Shown: piece after piece, positions 50,776 to 60,215 of the stretch
How positions within the stretch are numbered: the first letter of the stretch is position 1
Layout of the letters: each line of letters starts with the position of its first letter
NCBI RefSeq assembly: GCF_013359725.1
Contig: NZ_JABFMW010000020.1
Span: forward strand, 16,139-80,138
Direction of reading: 5' to 3'
From: Pseudarthrobacter sp. C4D7
Lineage (GTDB): Bacteria; Actinomycetota; Actinomycetes; Actinomycetales; Micrococcaceae
Length of the DNA: 64,000 nucleotides
Notes under the pieces: generated by a model
Seen by the model: the letters and a program-made list of their open reading frames with translations, nothing else
What the model was told of the DNA's origin: nothing
Database searches by the model: none
Program-made: the position numbers and the translations under genes

Positions 50776-53697
50776 ATGTCCTCCACCACCGGACCCTTCT
50801 CCACCGGCCCCGTCGAACCTGAAGAACTTTCGCCGGCCGAGAAATACCGTGCCAGCGCCGAGCGACGGGCAGAGGCCGCCACCTATTTGGGATCGTTTAT
50901 CCGGACCCTGGAGTTCGAACTTGACGATTTCCAGCGCCAGGCGTGCCGTTCGCTCCAGGAAGGCAGGGGAGTCCTGGTGGCGGCCCCCACCGGTGCCGGC
51001 AAAACCATCGTGGGCGAATTCGCCATCTACCTGGCGCTACAGCGGGGCCTGAAAGCCTTTTACACCACCCCCATCAAGGCGCTCAGCAACCAGAAGTTCA
51101 GTGAACTCAGCGAAAAGTACGGGTCAGAGAACGTGGGCCTCCTGACCGGGGACACCAGCATTAATGGTGATGCGCAGGTTGTGGTGATGACCACCGAAGT
51201 CCTCCGGAACATGCTGTACGCAGATTCCGCCACGCTGGGTGACCTCGGCTACGTGGTCATGGACGAGGTCCACTACCTCGCTGACCGCTTCCGCGGGGCA
51301 GTCTGGGAAGAAGTCATCATCCACCTGCCCAGCGAGGTCCAGGTGGCCTCGCTCAGCGCAACCGTCTCCAACGCCGAGGAATTTGGCGCCTGGCTGGACA
51401 CTGTCCGCGGCGACACCGACATCATCGTCTCCGAGCACAGGCCCGTGCCGCTGTGGCAGCACGTCATGGTGGGCCGGCAGATCATGGACCTGTTTTCCGG
51501 GGAAACCACGTTCGATGAGATAGCGCCGCCCGTCGATGAAAACGGCGTGCAGCCTGCGGTGCCGGGCAAGTCGGCTGACACCGCCAAGGGCCGTGGCTTC
51601 GACGTCAACCCGGACCTCCTCACGGTTGCCCGCAATGAGAGCCAGCAGGGTTTCCGCAGCCGTCCGGGCGCCGGCCGCCGGGGCCAGCGCGGGCGCGGCG
51701 GGTACGACCGCCCCGCCAGGAGCGAACCAACCGGCATACGTCCGGCCAGCCGTCCGCAGGTGATCGCCAGCCTGGACCGGATGGACCTGCTGCCCGCCAT
51801 CACCTTCATCTTCTCCCGCGCGGGCTGCGAGGCAGCGGTGGCACAGTGCGTGGGGTCGGGCCTGTGGCTCACCACGGAGACGGAGCAGCGGATCATCGCC
51901 CAGCGGGTGGATGAGGCCGGGCAGGACATCCCGCCGGACGACCTCGACGTCCTGGGTTTCTGGACGTGGCGTGATGGACTGCTCAGGGGCTTCGCAGCCC
52001 ACCACGCCGGTATGCTGCCCACCTTCAAGGAAGTGGTGGAGCGGCTTTTTGCCGATGGACTGGTCAAGGCCGTTTTCGCCACGGAGACGCTAGCCCTGGG
52101 CGTGAACATGCCGGCCCGCTCGGTTGTGCTGGAAAAGCTGGACAAATTCAACGGCGAAGCCCACGTGGACATCACGGCGGGCGAATACACCCAGCTCACC
52201 GGCCGGGCCGGGCGGCGCGGGATCGATGTCGAAGGCCACGCCGTGGTGCTCTGGAAGCCCGGTACGGATCCGACGGCGGTGGCAGGCCTGGCCTCACGGC
52301 GCACTTACCCCCTGAACTCCAGTTTCCGGCCCACGTACAACATGAGCATCAACCTCCTTGCGCAGTTCGGGCGTGCCAGGGCCCGCGAAATCCTGGAATC
52401 CTCCTTTGCCCAGTTCCAGGCGGACCGCTCGGTGGTGGGGCTGGCCAGGCAGGTGCGGAGCCGGGAGGAATCCCTTGCGGGGTACGCCAGGTCCATGACC
52501 TGCCACCTTGGCGACTTCACCGAATACGCACGCCTGCGCCGGGAGCTCTCGGACGCCGAGAACGCCACCTCCCGGACCAAATCCAGGGTCCAGAAGTCGC
52601 TCAGCGGCGACTCCCTGGCCCGCCTGCTGCCCGGAGACGTGGTCAATGTTCCCGGCGGACGCGCGCCGGGACCCGCCGTCGTCCTCAGTTCAGACCACAG
52701 CAGCCGCGAACCGCGGCCCGCCGTCCTGACCCTGGACAACCAGCTGCGCCGGATTGGCACCGATGACCTGGAGGGACCCATCGCTCCGGTGACCCGGATC
52801 CGCATTCCCAAATCCTTCAACGCCAAGGTGCCCAAGTCCCGGCGGGACCTTGCGTCCTCGGCACGGAACGCGCTGCGCGAGAACCGCGCTCCTGCTCCCG
52901 GCCAGAACCGCAACCACGATTTCGGCCGCGGCGCGGCCCTTCCCAACCAAGAGCGGAGGATCGCGGATCTTCGCAGGGCGCTGAAGGCACACCCCTGCCA
53001 CGGCTGCAGCGAACGTGAAGACCACGCCCGGTGGTCTGAGCGCTGGTGGAAGCTGCGGCGTGAAACCGACGGCCTGGTCCGCCAGATCCAGGGCCGCACC
53101 AACACGATTGCCAAAACCTTCGACCGGGTCTGCGATGTCCTGTCCGCCTACGGCTACCTTGAAGACGCCGGAGACGGCCGCCTGCACATCAGCCCGGACG
53201 GCCAGCGGCTGCGCCGGATCTACGGCGAGAAGGACCTGCTGATCTCGCAGTCACTGCGGCTGGGCGCGTTCGACGACCTGGATGCAGCGGAAGTCGCGGC
53301 CCTCGCCAGCGTCTTGGTGTACCAGGCCAAGCGCGAAGACCGGGGCCTTCGGCCACGGATGCCCAGTGTCTCACTGGAGACGTCGGTGGACATTGTGGTC
53401 AAGGAGTGGTCCGTCCTCGAAGACGTGGAAGAGGAGAACAAGCTTCCCTTAACCGGCGAACCCGAGCTGGGCCTGGTCTGGCCCCTGTACAAATGGGCCC
53501 GCGGACGCCACCTGCAGGATGTCCTCAGCGGCACCGACCTTGCCGCCGGAGATTTTGTCCGCTGGGTCAAGCAGGTAGTGGACCTGCTGGACCAGCTCGC
53601 CAAGATCCCGGGCCTTGATCCACGCCTGGCACGCCTCTGCGCCGAGGCGATCACCCTCATCCGCCGCGGCGTCGTGGCCTACTCGTCCGTTCTCTAA
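50776..53697 (+). CDS. helY: DEAD/DEAH-box (Ski2/Mtr4-type) helicase HelY
   Basis: 973 residues, the usual size for actinobacterial HelY. Walker A APTGAGKT (70-77), DEVH box (163-166), SAT motif LSATVSN, QxxGRxGR region LTGRAGRRGID (about 475). A Gly/Arg-rich insert (GRRGQRGRGGYDRP) sits in the middle, and the C-terminal DSHCT domain carries a cysteine pair (HPCHGCSERE). Likely an RNA helicase of the Ski2-like family linked to RNA turnover; found next to tatC and pafBC in many actinobacteria. ATG 50776. Confidence 0.92.
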   Translation: MSSTTGPFSTGPVEPEELSPAEKYRASAERRAEAATYLGSFIRTLEFELDDFQRQACRSLQEGRGVLVAAPTGAGKTIVGEFAIYLALQRGLKAFYTTPIKALSNQKFSELSEKYGSENVGLLTGDTSINGDAQVVVMTTEVLRNMLYADSATLGDLGYVVMDEVHYLADRFRGAVWEEVIIHLPSEVQVASLSATVSNAEEFGAWLDTVRGDTDIIVSEHRPVPLWQHVMVGRQIMDLFSGETTFDEIAPPVDENGVQPAVPGKSADTAKGRGFDVNPDLLTVARNESQQGFRSRPGAGRRGQRGRGGYDRPARSEPTGIRPASRPQVIASLDRMDLLPAITFIFSRAGCEAAVAQCVGSGLWLTTETEQRIIAQRVDEAGQDIPPDDLDVLGFWTWRDGLLRGFAAHHAGMLPTFKEVVERLFADGLVKAVFATETLALGVNMPARSVVLEKLDKFNGEAHVDITAGEYTQLTGRAGRRGIDVEGHAVVLWKPGTDPTAVAGLASRRTYPLNSSFRPTYNMSINLLAQFGRARAREILESSFAQFQADRSVVGLARQVRSREESLAGYARSMTCHLGDFTEYARLRRELSDAENATSRTKSRVQKSLSGDSLARLLPGDVVNVPGGRAPGPAVVLSSDHSSREPRPAVLTLDNQLRRIGTDDLEGPIAPVTRIRIPKSFNAKVPKSRRDLASSARNALRENRAPAPGQNRNHDFGRGAALPNQERRIADLRRALKAHPCHGCSEREDHARWSERWWKLRRETDGLVRQIQGRTNTIAKTFDRVCDVLSAYGYLEDAGDGRLHISPDGQRLRRIYGEKDLLISQSLRLGAFDDLDAAEVAALASVLVYQAKREDRGLRPRMPSVSLETSVDIVVKEWSVLEDVEEENKLPLTGEPELGLVWPLYKWARGRHLQDVLSGTDLAAGDFVRWVKQVVDLLDQLAKIPGLDPRLARLCAEAITLIRRGVVAYSSVL

Positions 53698-53755
53698 AAC
53701 GCTTGAAACCCGCGGGCTGCACCCGGCCCGCCCACACCCCAGGAGTCCTGCCTCT

Positions 53756-55417
53756 ATGCCCAGCCCTGAAGCCGTCCACCGCAACGCCGGCCGTCCCGCC
53801 CCGGTGCTGTACCGCAACGGATCCGTCTACACCGCCGCTGACCCTTTCGCAACAGCAATGCTTGTGGACGGGGACACGGTTGCGTGGGTGGGATCGGAGC
53901 AGGCGGCGTCATCCATTGCCGACAGCTCGATGGACATCATCGACCTCCGCGGCGCCTTGGTTGCGCCGGGCTTCGTGGACTCCCACATGCACCTGACCGA
54001 AACCGGCATCGCCTTGGAGTCGCTCCAACTGGGAACGCTCACCTCGGCCCGGGAGGTGCTGGATGCCGTCGCCGCCGCCAAGGGGAACGGCCCGGTGCTC
54101 GGCCACGGCTGGGACGACAGCACCTGGACCGACCCGCGCCTGCCCAGCGCAGAAGAACTGGACCGGGCCGCAGGTGGCAGGCCGGTCTACCTGTCCCGGA
54201 TTGACGTGCATTCAGCGCTGGTGTCGGCATCCCTGGCCCAATCCGCAGGATTGCAGGACAAAGACGGGTACGACGGCGGCGCCCGGGTGGCGGGCGCCGC
54301 CCACGAGGCTGCCCGGCTGGCCACCCGGCAACTGCCGGAGGAAGCGCTGAAGCGGCACCAGGCGAGGGCACTGGCGGAAGCCGCGGCCAACGGGTACGTG
54401 GCACTGGCCGAAATGGGCGCTCCCCACATCGGCGGCGCCGTCGACCTGCGGCTCGCTGCAGGATGGAACGCCCCCGACGACGGTCAGCCCCGTCATCCGG
54501 ACGTCATGCCGTACTGGGGCGAACTGGTGTCATCCGAGGAGCAGGCCCGCGCGCTGGTCGCTGAGCTGGGCGCCGGCGTCCGCGGCCTTGCAGGAGACCT
54601 GAACATTGACGGATCCCTGGGCTCGCGCACCGCCGCCCTGCGCGCAGGCTACACCGATTCCGGCCAGGAACGGGGCACCCTCTACTTGGGCGTGGAGCAG
54701 GCGGCAGCCCACCTTGCCGCGTGCTCTCTCGCCGGGATCCAGGGCGGCTTCCACGTGATCGGCGACGCCGGCCTGGACGCCGCGCTGGAGGCACTGGACC
54801 TGGCGGCCAAGGAAGTGGGGGAGCAGCGGGTGCGCGCTGCAGGCCACCGCTTTGAACACGTGGAGATGGCGGACGCCGCAGCCGTCGCGCGGCTGGCGCA
54901 CTATTCCGTAACGGTCAGCGCGCAGCCCTCCTTCGACGCAGCCTGGGGCGGCCCCGGAGGCCTTTACGAACAGCGGCTGGGGGAGCGGAGCCGGTCCATG
55001 AACCCGTTTGCCGCCTTCTACTCCGCCGGCGTTCCGGTCTGCTTTGGCAGCGACAGCCCCGTCACGCCGCTGCGTCCCTGGTCCAGCGTGCGCGCGTGCG
55101 TTGAACACCACAACCCGGACCAGCAAATATCGGCGCGCGCGGCGTTCCTCGGCCACACGCGGGCCGGTTGGCGGGCTGCACGGCACCCCAACCCCATGGC
55201 AGGGCAGCTGGTGCCCGGGGCCCCCGCAAGCTTCGCGGTTTGGGAGGTGGAAGAGCTCATGGTCCAGGTGGCTGACGGGCGTGTGCAGTCCTGGAGCACC
55301 GACCCGCGGGCCAGGACCCCGCTGCTGCCTGCGCTGGATACGGGGTCTGATCCGGTGTGCCTGCAAACGGTCAAAGACGGTGCCGAACTGTTTGCCAGCC
55401 CGGCACTGCGTTCCTGA
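53756..55417 (+). CDS. Amidohydrolase family protein (YtcJ/Amidohydro_3 type)
   Basis: 553 residues, metal-dependent hydrolase barrel. The HxH pair is DSHMHLTETG, further ligands lie in GGFHVIGDAGLDA (His), HRFEHVEMA (His) and FGSDSPVTPLRPWSSV (Asp). N-terminal VLYRNGSVYTAADPF is the usual beta-sandwich start. Substrate unknown; relatives cleave N-substituted amides or ureas. ATG 53756 after AGGAGTCCTGCCTCT; an upstream in-frame ATG at 53615 would overlap helY. Confidence 0.85.
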   Translation: MPSPEAVHRNAGRPAPVLYRNGSVYTAADPFATAMLVDGDTVAWVGSEQAASSIADSSMDIIDLRGALVAPGFVDSHMHLTETGIALESLQLGTLTSAREVLDAVAAAKGNGPVLGHGWDDSTWTDPRLPSAEELDRAAGGRPVYLSRIDVHSALVSASLAQSAGLQDKDGYDGGARVAGAAHEAARLATRQLPEEALKRHQARALAEAAANGYVALAEMGAPHIGGAVDLRLAAGWNAPDDGQPRHPDVMPYWGELVSSEEQARALVAELGAGVRGLAGDLNIDGSLGSRTAALRAGYTDSGQERGTLYLGVEQAAAHLAACSLAGIQGGFHVIGDAGLDAALEALDLAAKEVGEQRVRAAGHRFEHVEMADAAAVARLAHYSVTVSAQPSFDAAWGGPGGLYEQRLGERSRSMNPFAAFYSAGVPVCFGSDSPVTPLRPWSSVRACVEHHNPDQQISARAAFLGHTRAGWRAARHPNPMAGQLVPGAPASFAVWEVEELMVQVADGRVQSWSTDPRARTPLLPALDTGSDPVCLQTVKDGAELFASPALRS

Positions 55418-55435
55418 CCCGGCAACCCCTCGCCC

Positions 55436-55441
55436 TATAAT
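55436..55441 (+). promoter_or_regulatory. -10 element (TATAAT) of the mannosyltransferase gene
   Basis: A consensus TATAAT 71 bases upstream of GTG 55513, in the gap after the amidohydrolase. No strong -35; TTCCTGA lies about 18 bases before. Confidence 0.5.
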
Positions 55442-55512
55442 GGGGAGTTGCGCCCGCCGCCGGCATGCCCGGCATCAGGTGCACCGACCACTTCCACCAG
55501 GAAAGGCCCTCT

Positions 55513-56256
55513 GTGCGCGTCCTTACGATCATTCCCACCTACAACGAACTGGAATCCCTGCCCAAGACGCTCCAGCGCCTGCGGAAGGCTGTTCCGGCGT
55601 CGGACGTGCTGGTGGTCGATGACAACAGCCCTGACGGCACCGGTCAACTCGCCGACGGCTTCGCAGCCGAGGACTCCCAGGTCCATGTCCTGCACCGCAA
55701 GGGCAAGGAAGGACTGGGCGCCGCCTACATTGCCGGTTTCAAGTGGGGCCTGGACGCCGGGTACGACGTCCTGGTGGAAATGGACGCGGACGGCTCCCAC
55801 CAGCCCGAACAGCTTCCCCAGCTCCTGGAGGCCGTGGAACAGGGCGCCGACCTGGCCATGGGCTCGCGCTGGGTTCCCGGCGGCAGCGTGGTCAACTGGC
55901 CGCTGTACCGCCAGGCCATCTCCCGGGTGGGCAGCACCTACGCCCGGCTGATGCTGGGCCTGCCCATCAGGGACGTCACCGGCGGATACCGCGCCTTCCG
56001 ACGAAGCACCCTGGAGAAGCTCAACCTGGACCAGGTGGACTCGGTGGGCTACGGCTTCCAGGTAGACCTGGCCTGGCGCGTCGCCAAACTCGGCCTTCGC
56101 ATCGAGGAACGCCCCATCACCTTCGTTGAACGTGAACTCGGCGCATCCAAGATGAGCGGCAACATCGTGGTCGAAGCCATGATCAACGTCACCAAATGGG
56201 GGCTGGCAGCTCGCTGGAACACGCTGGCCGGCAAGCTGAAAAACAAGCAAGCCTAG
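55513..56256 (+). CDS. ppm1: Polyprenol-phosphate mannose synthase-like glycosyltransferase (GT2)
   Basis: A 247-residue GT2 enzyme of the dolichol-phosphate-mannose-synthase class: [41 protein letters not shown] (DxD-like DAD), [14 protein letters not shown] and [13 protein letters not shown]. It has no C-terminal membrane segments. Makes polyprenyl-phospho-mannose for cell-envelope mannosylation. GTG 55513 is chosen over ATG 55465 because AGGAAAGG lies six bases before it. Confidence 0.88.
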   Translation: MRVLTIIPTYNELESLPKTLQRLRKAVPASDVLVVDDNSPDGTGQLADGFAAEDSQVHVLHRKGKEGLGAAYIAGFKWGLDAGYDVLVEMDADGSHQPEQLPQLLEAVEQGADLAMGSRWVPGGSVVNWPLYRQAISRVGSTYARLMLGLPIRDVTGGYRAFRRSTLEKLNLDQVDSVGYGFQVDLAWRVAKLGLRIEERPITFVERELGASKMSGNIVVEAMINVTKWGLAARWNTLAGKLKNKQA

Positions 56257-56284
56257 CCGCTGCCCCCTGGACCACCAGACCGGC

Positions 56285-56334
56285 AAAAAAAGGGGGCGGC
56301 CCCGCACTGATGTGCGGGGCCGCCCCCCTTTTTT
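56285..56334. terminator. Bidirectional terminator between ppm1 and rbpA
   Basis: A long stem with a four-base loop, flanked by A7 on one side and T6 on the other. One G:C imbalance (five G, six C) leaves a single bulge. The genes on each side are convergent. Confidence 0.9.
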
Positions 56335-56345
56335 GGGCGTCTGGC

Positions 56346-56693
56346 CTATGCCGAGCGGCGCTCTCCGCGGCGCTCGCGCAGGATGGTCAGGCGGTCCTCG
56401 AGGATCTGCTCCAGTTCAGGAAGGGAGCGGCGTTCGAGCAGCATGTCCCAGTGGGTGCGGACTGCCTTGTCGTTGCTGGTATCCGGCTTTTCGCCGTCGA
56501 CCAGGAGCGCTTCCTTACCGGTCTTGGAGACCCATACCGGAGGAATTTCCGCCTCGGAGGAGAAGGTGACGAAGACCTGCTCGCCATCCGCGCAACGGTA
56601 TTCGACCCGCTGGCGCGGAGCCGGCTCTACTCCGGACTCGGTCTCCATGCTCTGCGCACCAAGGCGCATACCCCGCAGGCTGCGATCGCTCAT
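56346..56693 (-). CDS. rbpA: RNA polymerase-binding protein RbpA
   Basis: 115 residues. MSDRSLRGMRLGAQSMETESGVEPAPRQRVEYRCADGEQ is the actinobacterial RbpA N-terminus, the middle holds the beta-barrel part, and LLERRSLPELEQILEDRLTILRERRG is the C-terminal sigma-interaction part. RbpA stabilises the primary sigma factor on promoters and is linked to stress tolerance. ATG 56693; the longer frame upstream is not conserved. An ECF-type promoter lies upstream. Confidence 0.94.
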   Translation of the reverse strand: MSDRSLRGMRLGAQSMETESGVEPAPRQRVEYRCADGEQVFVTFSSEAEIPPVWVSKTGKEALLVDGEKPDTSNDKAVRTHWDMLLERRSLPELEQILEDRLTILRERRGERRSA

Positions 56694-56794
56694 GATTTCT
56701 CCCTCTGGTCGGTTCGCGGATGACATCTCCACGATTGCCGGTGGCGCCAAGGCGCCTCCGGACTTCTCTGTGCACTGTGCTGCATCATAGGATT

Positions 56795-56821
56795 CAACGC
56801 ACTGCGAAGCTTGGTTGTTCC
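56795..56821 (-). promoter_or_regulatory. Extracytoplasmic-sigma (SigR/SigH-like) promoter of rbpA
   Basis: On the minus strand GGAAC (56817-56821), exactly 18 bases, GTTG (56795-56798). This matches the known SigR/SigH consensus GGAAY-N18/19-GTT. The start point would lie about 95 bases before ATG 56693. Confidence 0.6.
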
Positions 56822-56885
56822 AGCCGATAGTCTCCTGCCGGACAAATACCCAACTATACGTTGGTTATCCCGCGGGGAACAAAAC

Positions 56886-56920
56886 GGGGAGGGTTTGGCA
56901 CCTGATGCCAAACCCTCCCC
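56886..56920 (-). terminator. Terminator after the SPFH gene
   Basis: Perfect 15-base stem (56886-56900 with 56906-56920), five-base loop, followed on the minus strand by GTTTTGTT. It closes the NfeD-SPFH operon. Confidence 0.88.
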
Positions 56921-56933
56921 GCGCCCGTGCTGC

Positions 56934-57881
56934 TTACGGCTCGGTGCGCTCGGCAGGTGCGTCCTGGAAGAGGGGACCGGCGGCCGGGCCTTCCCCGCCG
57001 GTGCCGCCAAGGGCATTGCCGATCCCCTTCAAGGCTTCCCCGACTTCGCTGGGGATGATCCAGAGCTTGTTGGCGGAGCCTTCGGCGAGCTTGGGAAGGG
57101 TCTGCAGGTACTGGTAGGCCAGCAGTTTCTGGTCCGGGTTTCCCTTGTGGATGGCGTCGAAGACCTTTTGGATGGCCTGCGATTCGCCATCAGCACGCAG
57201 GATGGCCGCCTTGGCTTCGCCTTCCGCGGCCAGGATCGAGGCCTGGCGCTGGCCCTCGGCGGTCAGGATAGCCGATTGCTTGGTTCCCTCAGCGGTCAGG
57301 ATTGCCGCACGACGGTCCCGTTCGGCACGCATCTGCTTCTCCATGGAATCCTGGATGGAGTGGGGCGGATCGATGGCCTTCAGTTCCACCCGGGAGACCC
57401 GGATGCCCCAGCGGCCGGTTGCTTCGTCCAGGACGCCGCGCAACTGTCCATTGATCTGGTCGCGGGATGTGAGCGCTTCCTCAAGGTTCAGGCCGCCCAC
57501 CACGTTGCGGAGGGTGGTGGTGGTGAGCTGTTCGACGGCCTGGATGTAGTTGGCGATCTCGTAGGTGGCCGCGCGGGGGTCCGTGACCTGGAAGTACACC
57601 ACCGTGTCGATGGAGACCACCAGGTTGTCTTCTGTGATGACCGGCTGCGGCGGGAAGGACACCACCTGTTCACGCAGGTCCAGGAGCGGCAGGAGCCGGT
57701 CCACGAACGGGATCAGGATGGTCAGGCCCGGATTCAGCGTCCGTTGGTACTTGCCGAGCCGTTCAACCACCCCCGCCCGGGCCTGCGGAATGATCCGCAC
57801 GGACCGGACCAAAACTATGATGACAAAGACGATCAGAACTACCAGCACAATGGCCAGTGCGGTCCCGCCTGCGTTTTCCAT
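56934..57881 (-). CDS. SPFH/band-7 (paraslipin-like) membrane protein
   Basis: 315 residues: one N-terminal membrane segment (ALAIVLVVLIVFVIIVLV), an SPFH core (VVERLGKYQRTLNPGLTILIPFVDRL, AIDPPHSIQDSMEKQMRAERDRRA) and a helical tail of repeats (ILTAEGTKQSAILTAEGQRQASILAAEGEAKAAILRADGES). Scaffold-type protein of the cytoplasmic membrane. Start ATG 57881 after AAGGAG. It follows a NfeD-family gene 22 bases upstream, a common partner. Confidence 0.9.
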   Translation of the reverse strand: MENAGGTALAIVLVVLIVFVIIVLVRSVRIIPQARAGVVERLGKYQRTLNPGLTILIPFVDRLLPLLDLREQVVSFPPQPVITEDNLVVSIDTVVYFQVTDPRAATYEIANYIQAVEQLTTTTLRNVVGGLNLEEALTSRDQINGQLRGVLDEATGRWGIRVSRVELKAIDPPHSIQDSMEKQMRAERDRRAAILTAEGTKQSAILTAEGQRQASILAAEGEAKAAILRADGESQAIQKVFDAIHKGNPDQKLLAYQYLQTLPKLAEGSANKLWIIPSEVGEALKGIGNALGGTGGEGPAAGPLFQDAPAERTEP

Positions 57882-57903
57882 ACAACTCCTTGTTCCCCAA
57901 TTG

Positions 57904-58377
57904 TCAGGCTGTATCAGGCCCGGTGGCCGCCTCCGGCGGTACCGAAACCACTGCTGTAGCGCCGTCGATGGCCGCTACCACCACTGTCTGGCCGGCGGGA
58001 AGCACTCCCGCTGCTGAGCGCGCGCTCCAGATGTCGCCGCCGATTTTTACCAAGCCGCCGTCGGACGTCACGGCCTCCATCACCACGGCCGGCTCGCCAA
58101 TCAGCCGGTCCACGTTGGTCCTCTGCTCTGCGGGTCCCTTTTTCAGGTGGGACAGGGCCACCGGCCGGACGAATGCGACCATGAGCAGCGATACGATGCA
58201 GAAGATGACTACCTGGAGCCACGGTTCGGCGCCGGCGAAATCGGCGACCAGCGCGGCGAGCGATCCACCGCCCAGCATGATGAAAAACAGGTCAAGGGTG
58301 ATCATCTCGACCACCGCAAACGCCAGGAAAGCCGTGAGCCACAGTGCCCACCAGTTTTCGCCAAGCCATTCGAACAT
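57904..58377 (-). CDS. NfeD family protein (short form)
   Basis: 157 residues. Three to four N-terminal membrane segments (WWALWLTAFLAFAVVEMITLDLFFIML, VVIFCIVSLLMVAFV) and a C-terminal OB-like beta barrel (LIGEPAVVMEAVTSDGGLVKIGGDIWSA). No serine-protease domain, as in short NfeD1b types that pair with SPFH proteins. ATG 58377 after GAAGCAGGA. First gene of the two-gene operon. Confidence 0.85.
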   Translation of the reverse strand: MFEWLGENWWALWLTAFLAFAVVEMITLDLFFIMLGGGSLAALVADFAGAEPWLQVVIFCIVSLLMVAFVRPVALSHLKKGPAEQRTNVDRLIGEPAVVMEAVTSDGGLVKIGGDIWSARSAAGVLPAGQTVVVAAIDGATAVVSVPPEAATGPDTA

Positions 58378-58507
58378 TCCTGCTTCCCCCTTCGTCACCG
58401 GGGGCGCCGCATCCGCGGCACCGCCTGTAACTGTCTTTTCATCCTAGTCGGAGGACCTGCCCTGTGGGCCGGTTCACAAGGGATGCCGGGGGATAGTGGC
58501 CAAGTCG

Positions 58508-59389
58508 TTACGGGGAGTCCGGCGTCCTTGGCCGGTACAGCGAAAGCCTGAATTTTGCGTTGGCCGTGACCGGCTCCGGGGAGTTTTCGAGCCGGGCTGC
58601 GATCTGGTCCCGGTCCAGGTGGTGGCCCGCCGGTCCCATGAACGCCAGGTCCGCGGCGGCCCCGAGGCCAAGCTCCAACGGTATGTCCACGTCCAGGGCT
58701 CCGTCGGGTTCAAAGTGCCCGGCCAATGCCTCCGCCAGCCGCTCATCCTTGCCCTCTTCAATGCCAAGCATGCCGGTCACGGCCGCGATCTCTGCGAGGT
58801 GTCCGGGGCGGGGAGTCACCACGGCCAGCACGCCCGTGGGACGCAGGACCCTGGCGAACTCGGCAGCGTTGCGTGGGGCGAAGACCACGGTGACCGCGTC
58901 CACCGATTGGTCCGCCACGGGCAACGGCCGCCAGATGTCCCAGACCAGGTTGAGGGCCTCCGGGTTCAGGCGGGCAGCCCGTCGAAGGGCGAACTTCGAG
59001 ATGTCCAGGCCGATCGCCGATGCCCGCCGGCCTGCGGAGGCTGCGGTGCCCAGGATTTCCCGGAGGTAGTGGCCGGTCCCTGTTCCGGAGTCCAGCACCA
59101 CGGCACCTTCCTCCCGCAGGGCGGGAACGACGGCGGAGGCCAGGGCGTGTGCCAGCGGCGCGTAGTGGCCGTTCCCCAGGAAAGCGAACCGCGACGCCAC
59201 CATCGCGGCGCTGTCCGGTTCAAAGGGTGTGCCTTTGCCCACCAGCAGGTTGAAGTAGCCTTGCCGGGCAGCGTCGAAGTTGTGCCCCTCCGGGCATGAG
59301 AGGCGGGGCTGGCGGGCGGTTTCCGCAGCCAGGTACTGCAGCGGACGGGAACAGATGGGGCACAGGAGGGGAAGGTCCGCGAAAGGCAT
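58508..59389 (-). CDS. RlmA-like rRNA (guanine-N1)-methyltransferase
   Basis: 293 residues. N-terminal zinc finger (LCPICSRPL and LSCPEGHNFD, with Cys/His ligands) followed by NLLVG and the SAM motif VLDSGTGTGHYLREILG, the layout of RlmA. The target may be G745/G748 of 23S rRNA or a related base; actinobacteria have several RlmA-like enzymes including resistance types, so the exact role is open. ATG 59389 has TAAACT seven bases upstream. Confidence 0.85.
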   Translation of the reverse strand: MPFADLPLLCPICSRPLQYLAAETARQPRLSCPEGHNFDAARQGYFNLLVGKGTPFEPDSAAMVASRFAFLGNGHYAPLAHALASAVVPALREEGAVVLDSGTGTGHYLREILGTAASAGRRASAIGLDISKFALRRAARLNPEALNLVWDIWRPLPVADQSVDAVTVVFAPRNAAEFARVLRPTGVLAVVTPRPGHLAEIAAVTGMLGIEEGKDERLAEALAGHFEPDGALDVDIPLELGLGAAADLAFMGPAGHHLDRDQIAARLENSPEPVTANAKFRLSLYRPRTPDSP

Positions 59390-59396
59390 GGGATCC

Positions 59397-59402
59397 AGTT
59401 TA
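59397..59402 (-). promoter_or_regulatory. -10 element, leaderless start of the RlmA-like gene
   Basis: Minus strand TAAACT, seven bases, ATG 59389. Confidence 0.5.
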
Positions 59403-59407
59403 GGGTG

Positions 59408-59443
<36 letters not shown>

Positions 59444-59483
59444 GGCCCGGACAGGCCTGGACGGCGGGATAAAGCGGTGAAGG

Positions 59484-60164
59484 TCAGCCGAGGGAGATGC
59501 CGGCGGGCCCGTCGTCGAAACCCAACCCTTCGCGCGCCTTGCTGATGCCTGCCTCGGCCCAGTGCGCTGCGTACTCCGCGTTGCTGCTCAGGGACCGGAG
59601 CTGGGCGCGGTCGATGTACAGGATGCCGTCCAGATGGTCAGTCTCGTGCTGGACGATCCGAGCCTGCCAGCCGGAGAACTCACGCCGCTGCGCTGCGCCG
59701 TCCGGCGTGAGGAACTCCAGCATTACCGACTCCGGACGCGCCACCACCGCCTGAAGCCCGTTGAGGGAAAGGCAGCCTTCGTAAAACGCAGCGTGTCCTT
59801 GTCCCAACGGCGTGTAGCGGGGGTTCAGGATGGCCAGGAAATCCAGCGGGCTCCTGTTGCGCAGCGCAGCGGCAGCGGGGTCGATCCCGTACTGGTCCTC
59901 CAGCACGGCCAGCCGCAGGGGAATGCCCAGCTGCGGCGCTGCAAGACCCACGCCGGGTGCCTCATGCATGACCTGCCGCATGATCCCGATCAGGCGGCCC
60001 AGCTGGTCCTCCGTCAGCTGGCCATCAAAGTCCGCGGCGCGCTGGCGGAGTGCCGGGTGTCCGGCCTGGACGATGGGAGGGAGGGAATTGGCGGACAGGA
60101 TCCGCTCCACAATTTCACGGATGTGGCCGGCACCGGCGGCTGTTTGGGGAACACTCTGGGTCAT
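59484..60164 (-). CDS. def: Peptide deformylase
   Basis: 226 residues. Motif I GVGLAAPQ (71-78), motif II EGCLS (129-133, metal Cys) and motif III QHETDHLDG with HETDH at 173-177, the metal His pair and catalytic Glu. Removes the formyl group from nascent proteins. An N-terminal extension of about 30 residues is present. ATG 60164 has TAGGCT six bases upstream. Confidence 0.93.
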   Translation of the reverse strand: MTQSVPQTAAGAGHIREIVERILSANSLPPIVQAGHPALRQRAADFDGQLTEDQLGRLIGIMRQVMHEAPGVGLAAPQLGIPLRLAVLEDQYGIDPAAAALRNRSPLDFLAILNPRYTPLGQGHAAFYEGCLSLNGLQAVVARPESVMLEFLTPDGAAQRREFSGWQARIVQHETDHLDGILYIDRAQLRSLSSNAEYAAHWAEAGISKAREGLGFDDGPAGISLG

Positions 60165-60170
60165 GGTGAC

Positions 60171-60176
60171 AGCCTA
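60171..60176 (-). promoter_or_regulatory. -10 element, leaderless start of def
   Basis: Minus strand TAGGCT, six bases, ATG 60164. It is only 26 bases from the divergent -10 at 60203. Confidence 0.5.
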
Positions 60177-60202
60177 CTGGCGGACTGCGCGCGGACGTTG
60201 GG

Positions 60203-60208
60203 TAGGGT
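60203..60208 (+). promoter_or_regulatory. -10 element, leaderless start of the NTF2-like gene
   Basis: TAGGGT, seven bases, ATG 60216. Confidence 0.45.
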
Positions 60209-60215
60209 CTAGTGC

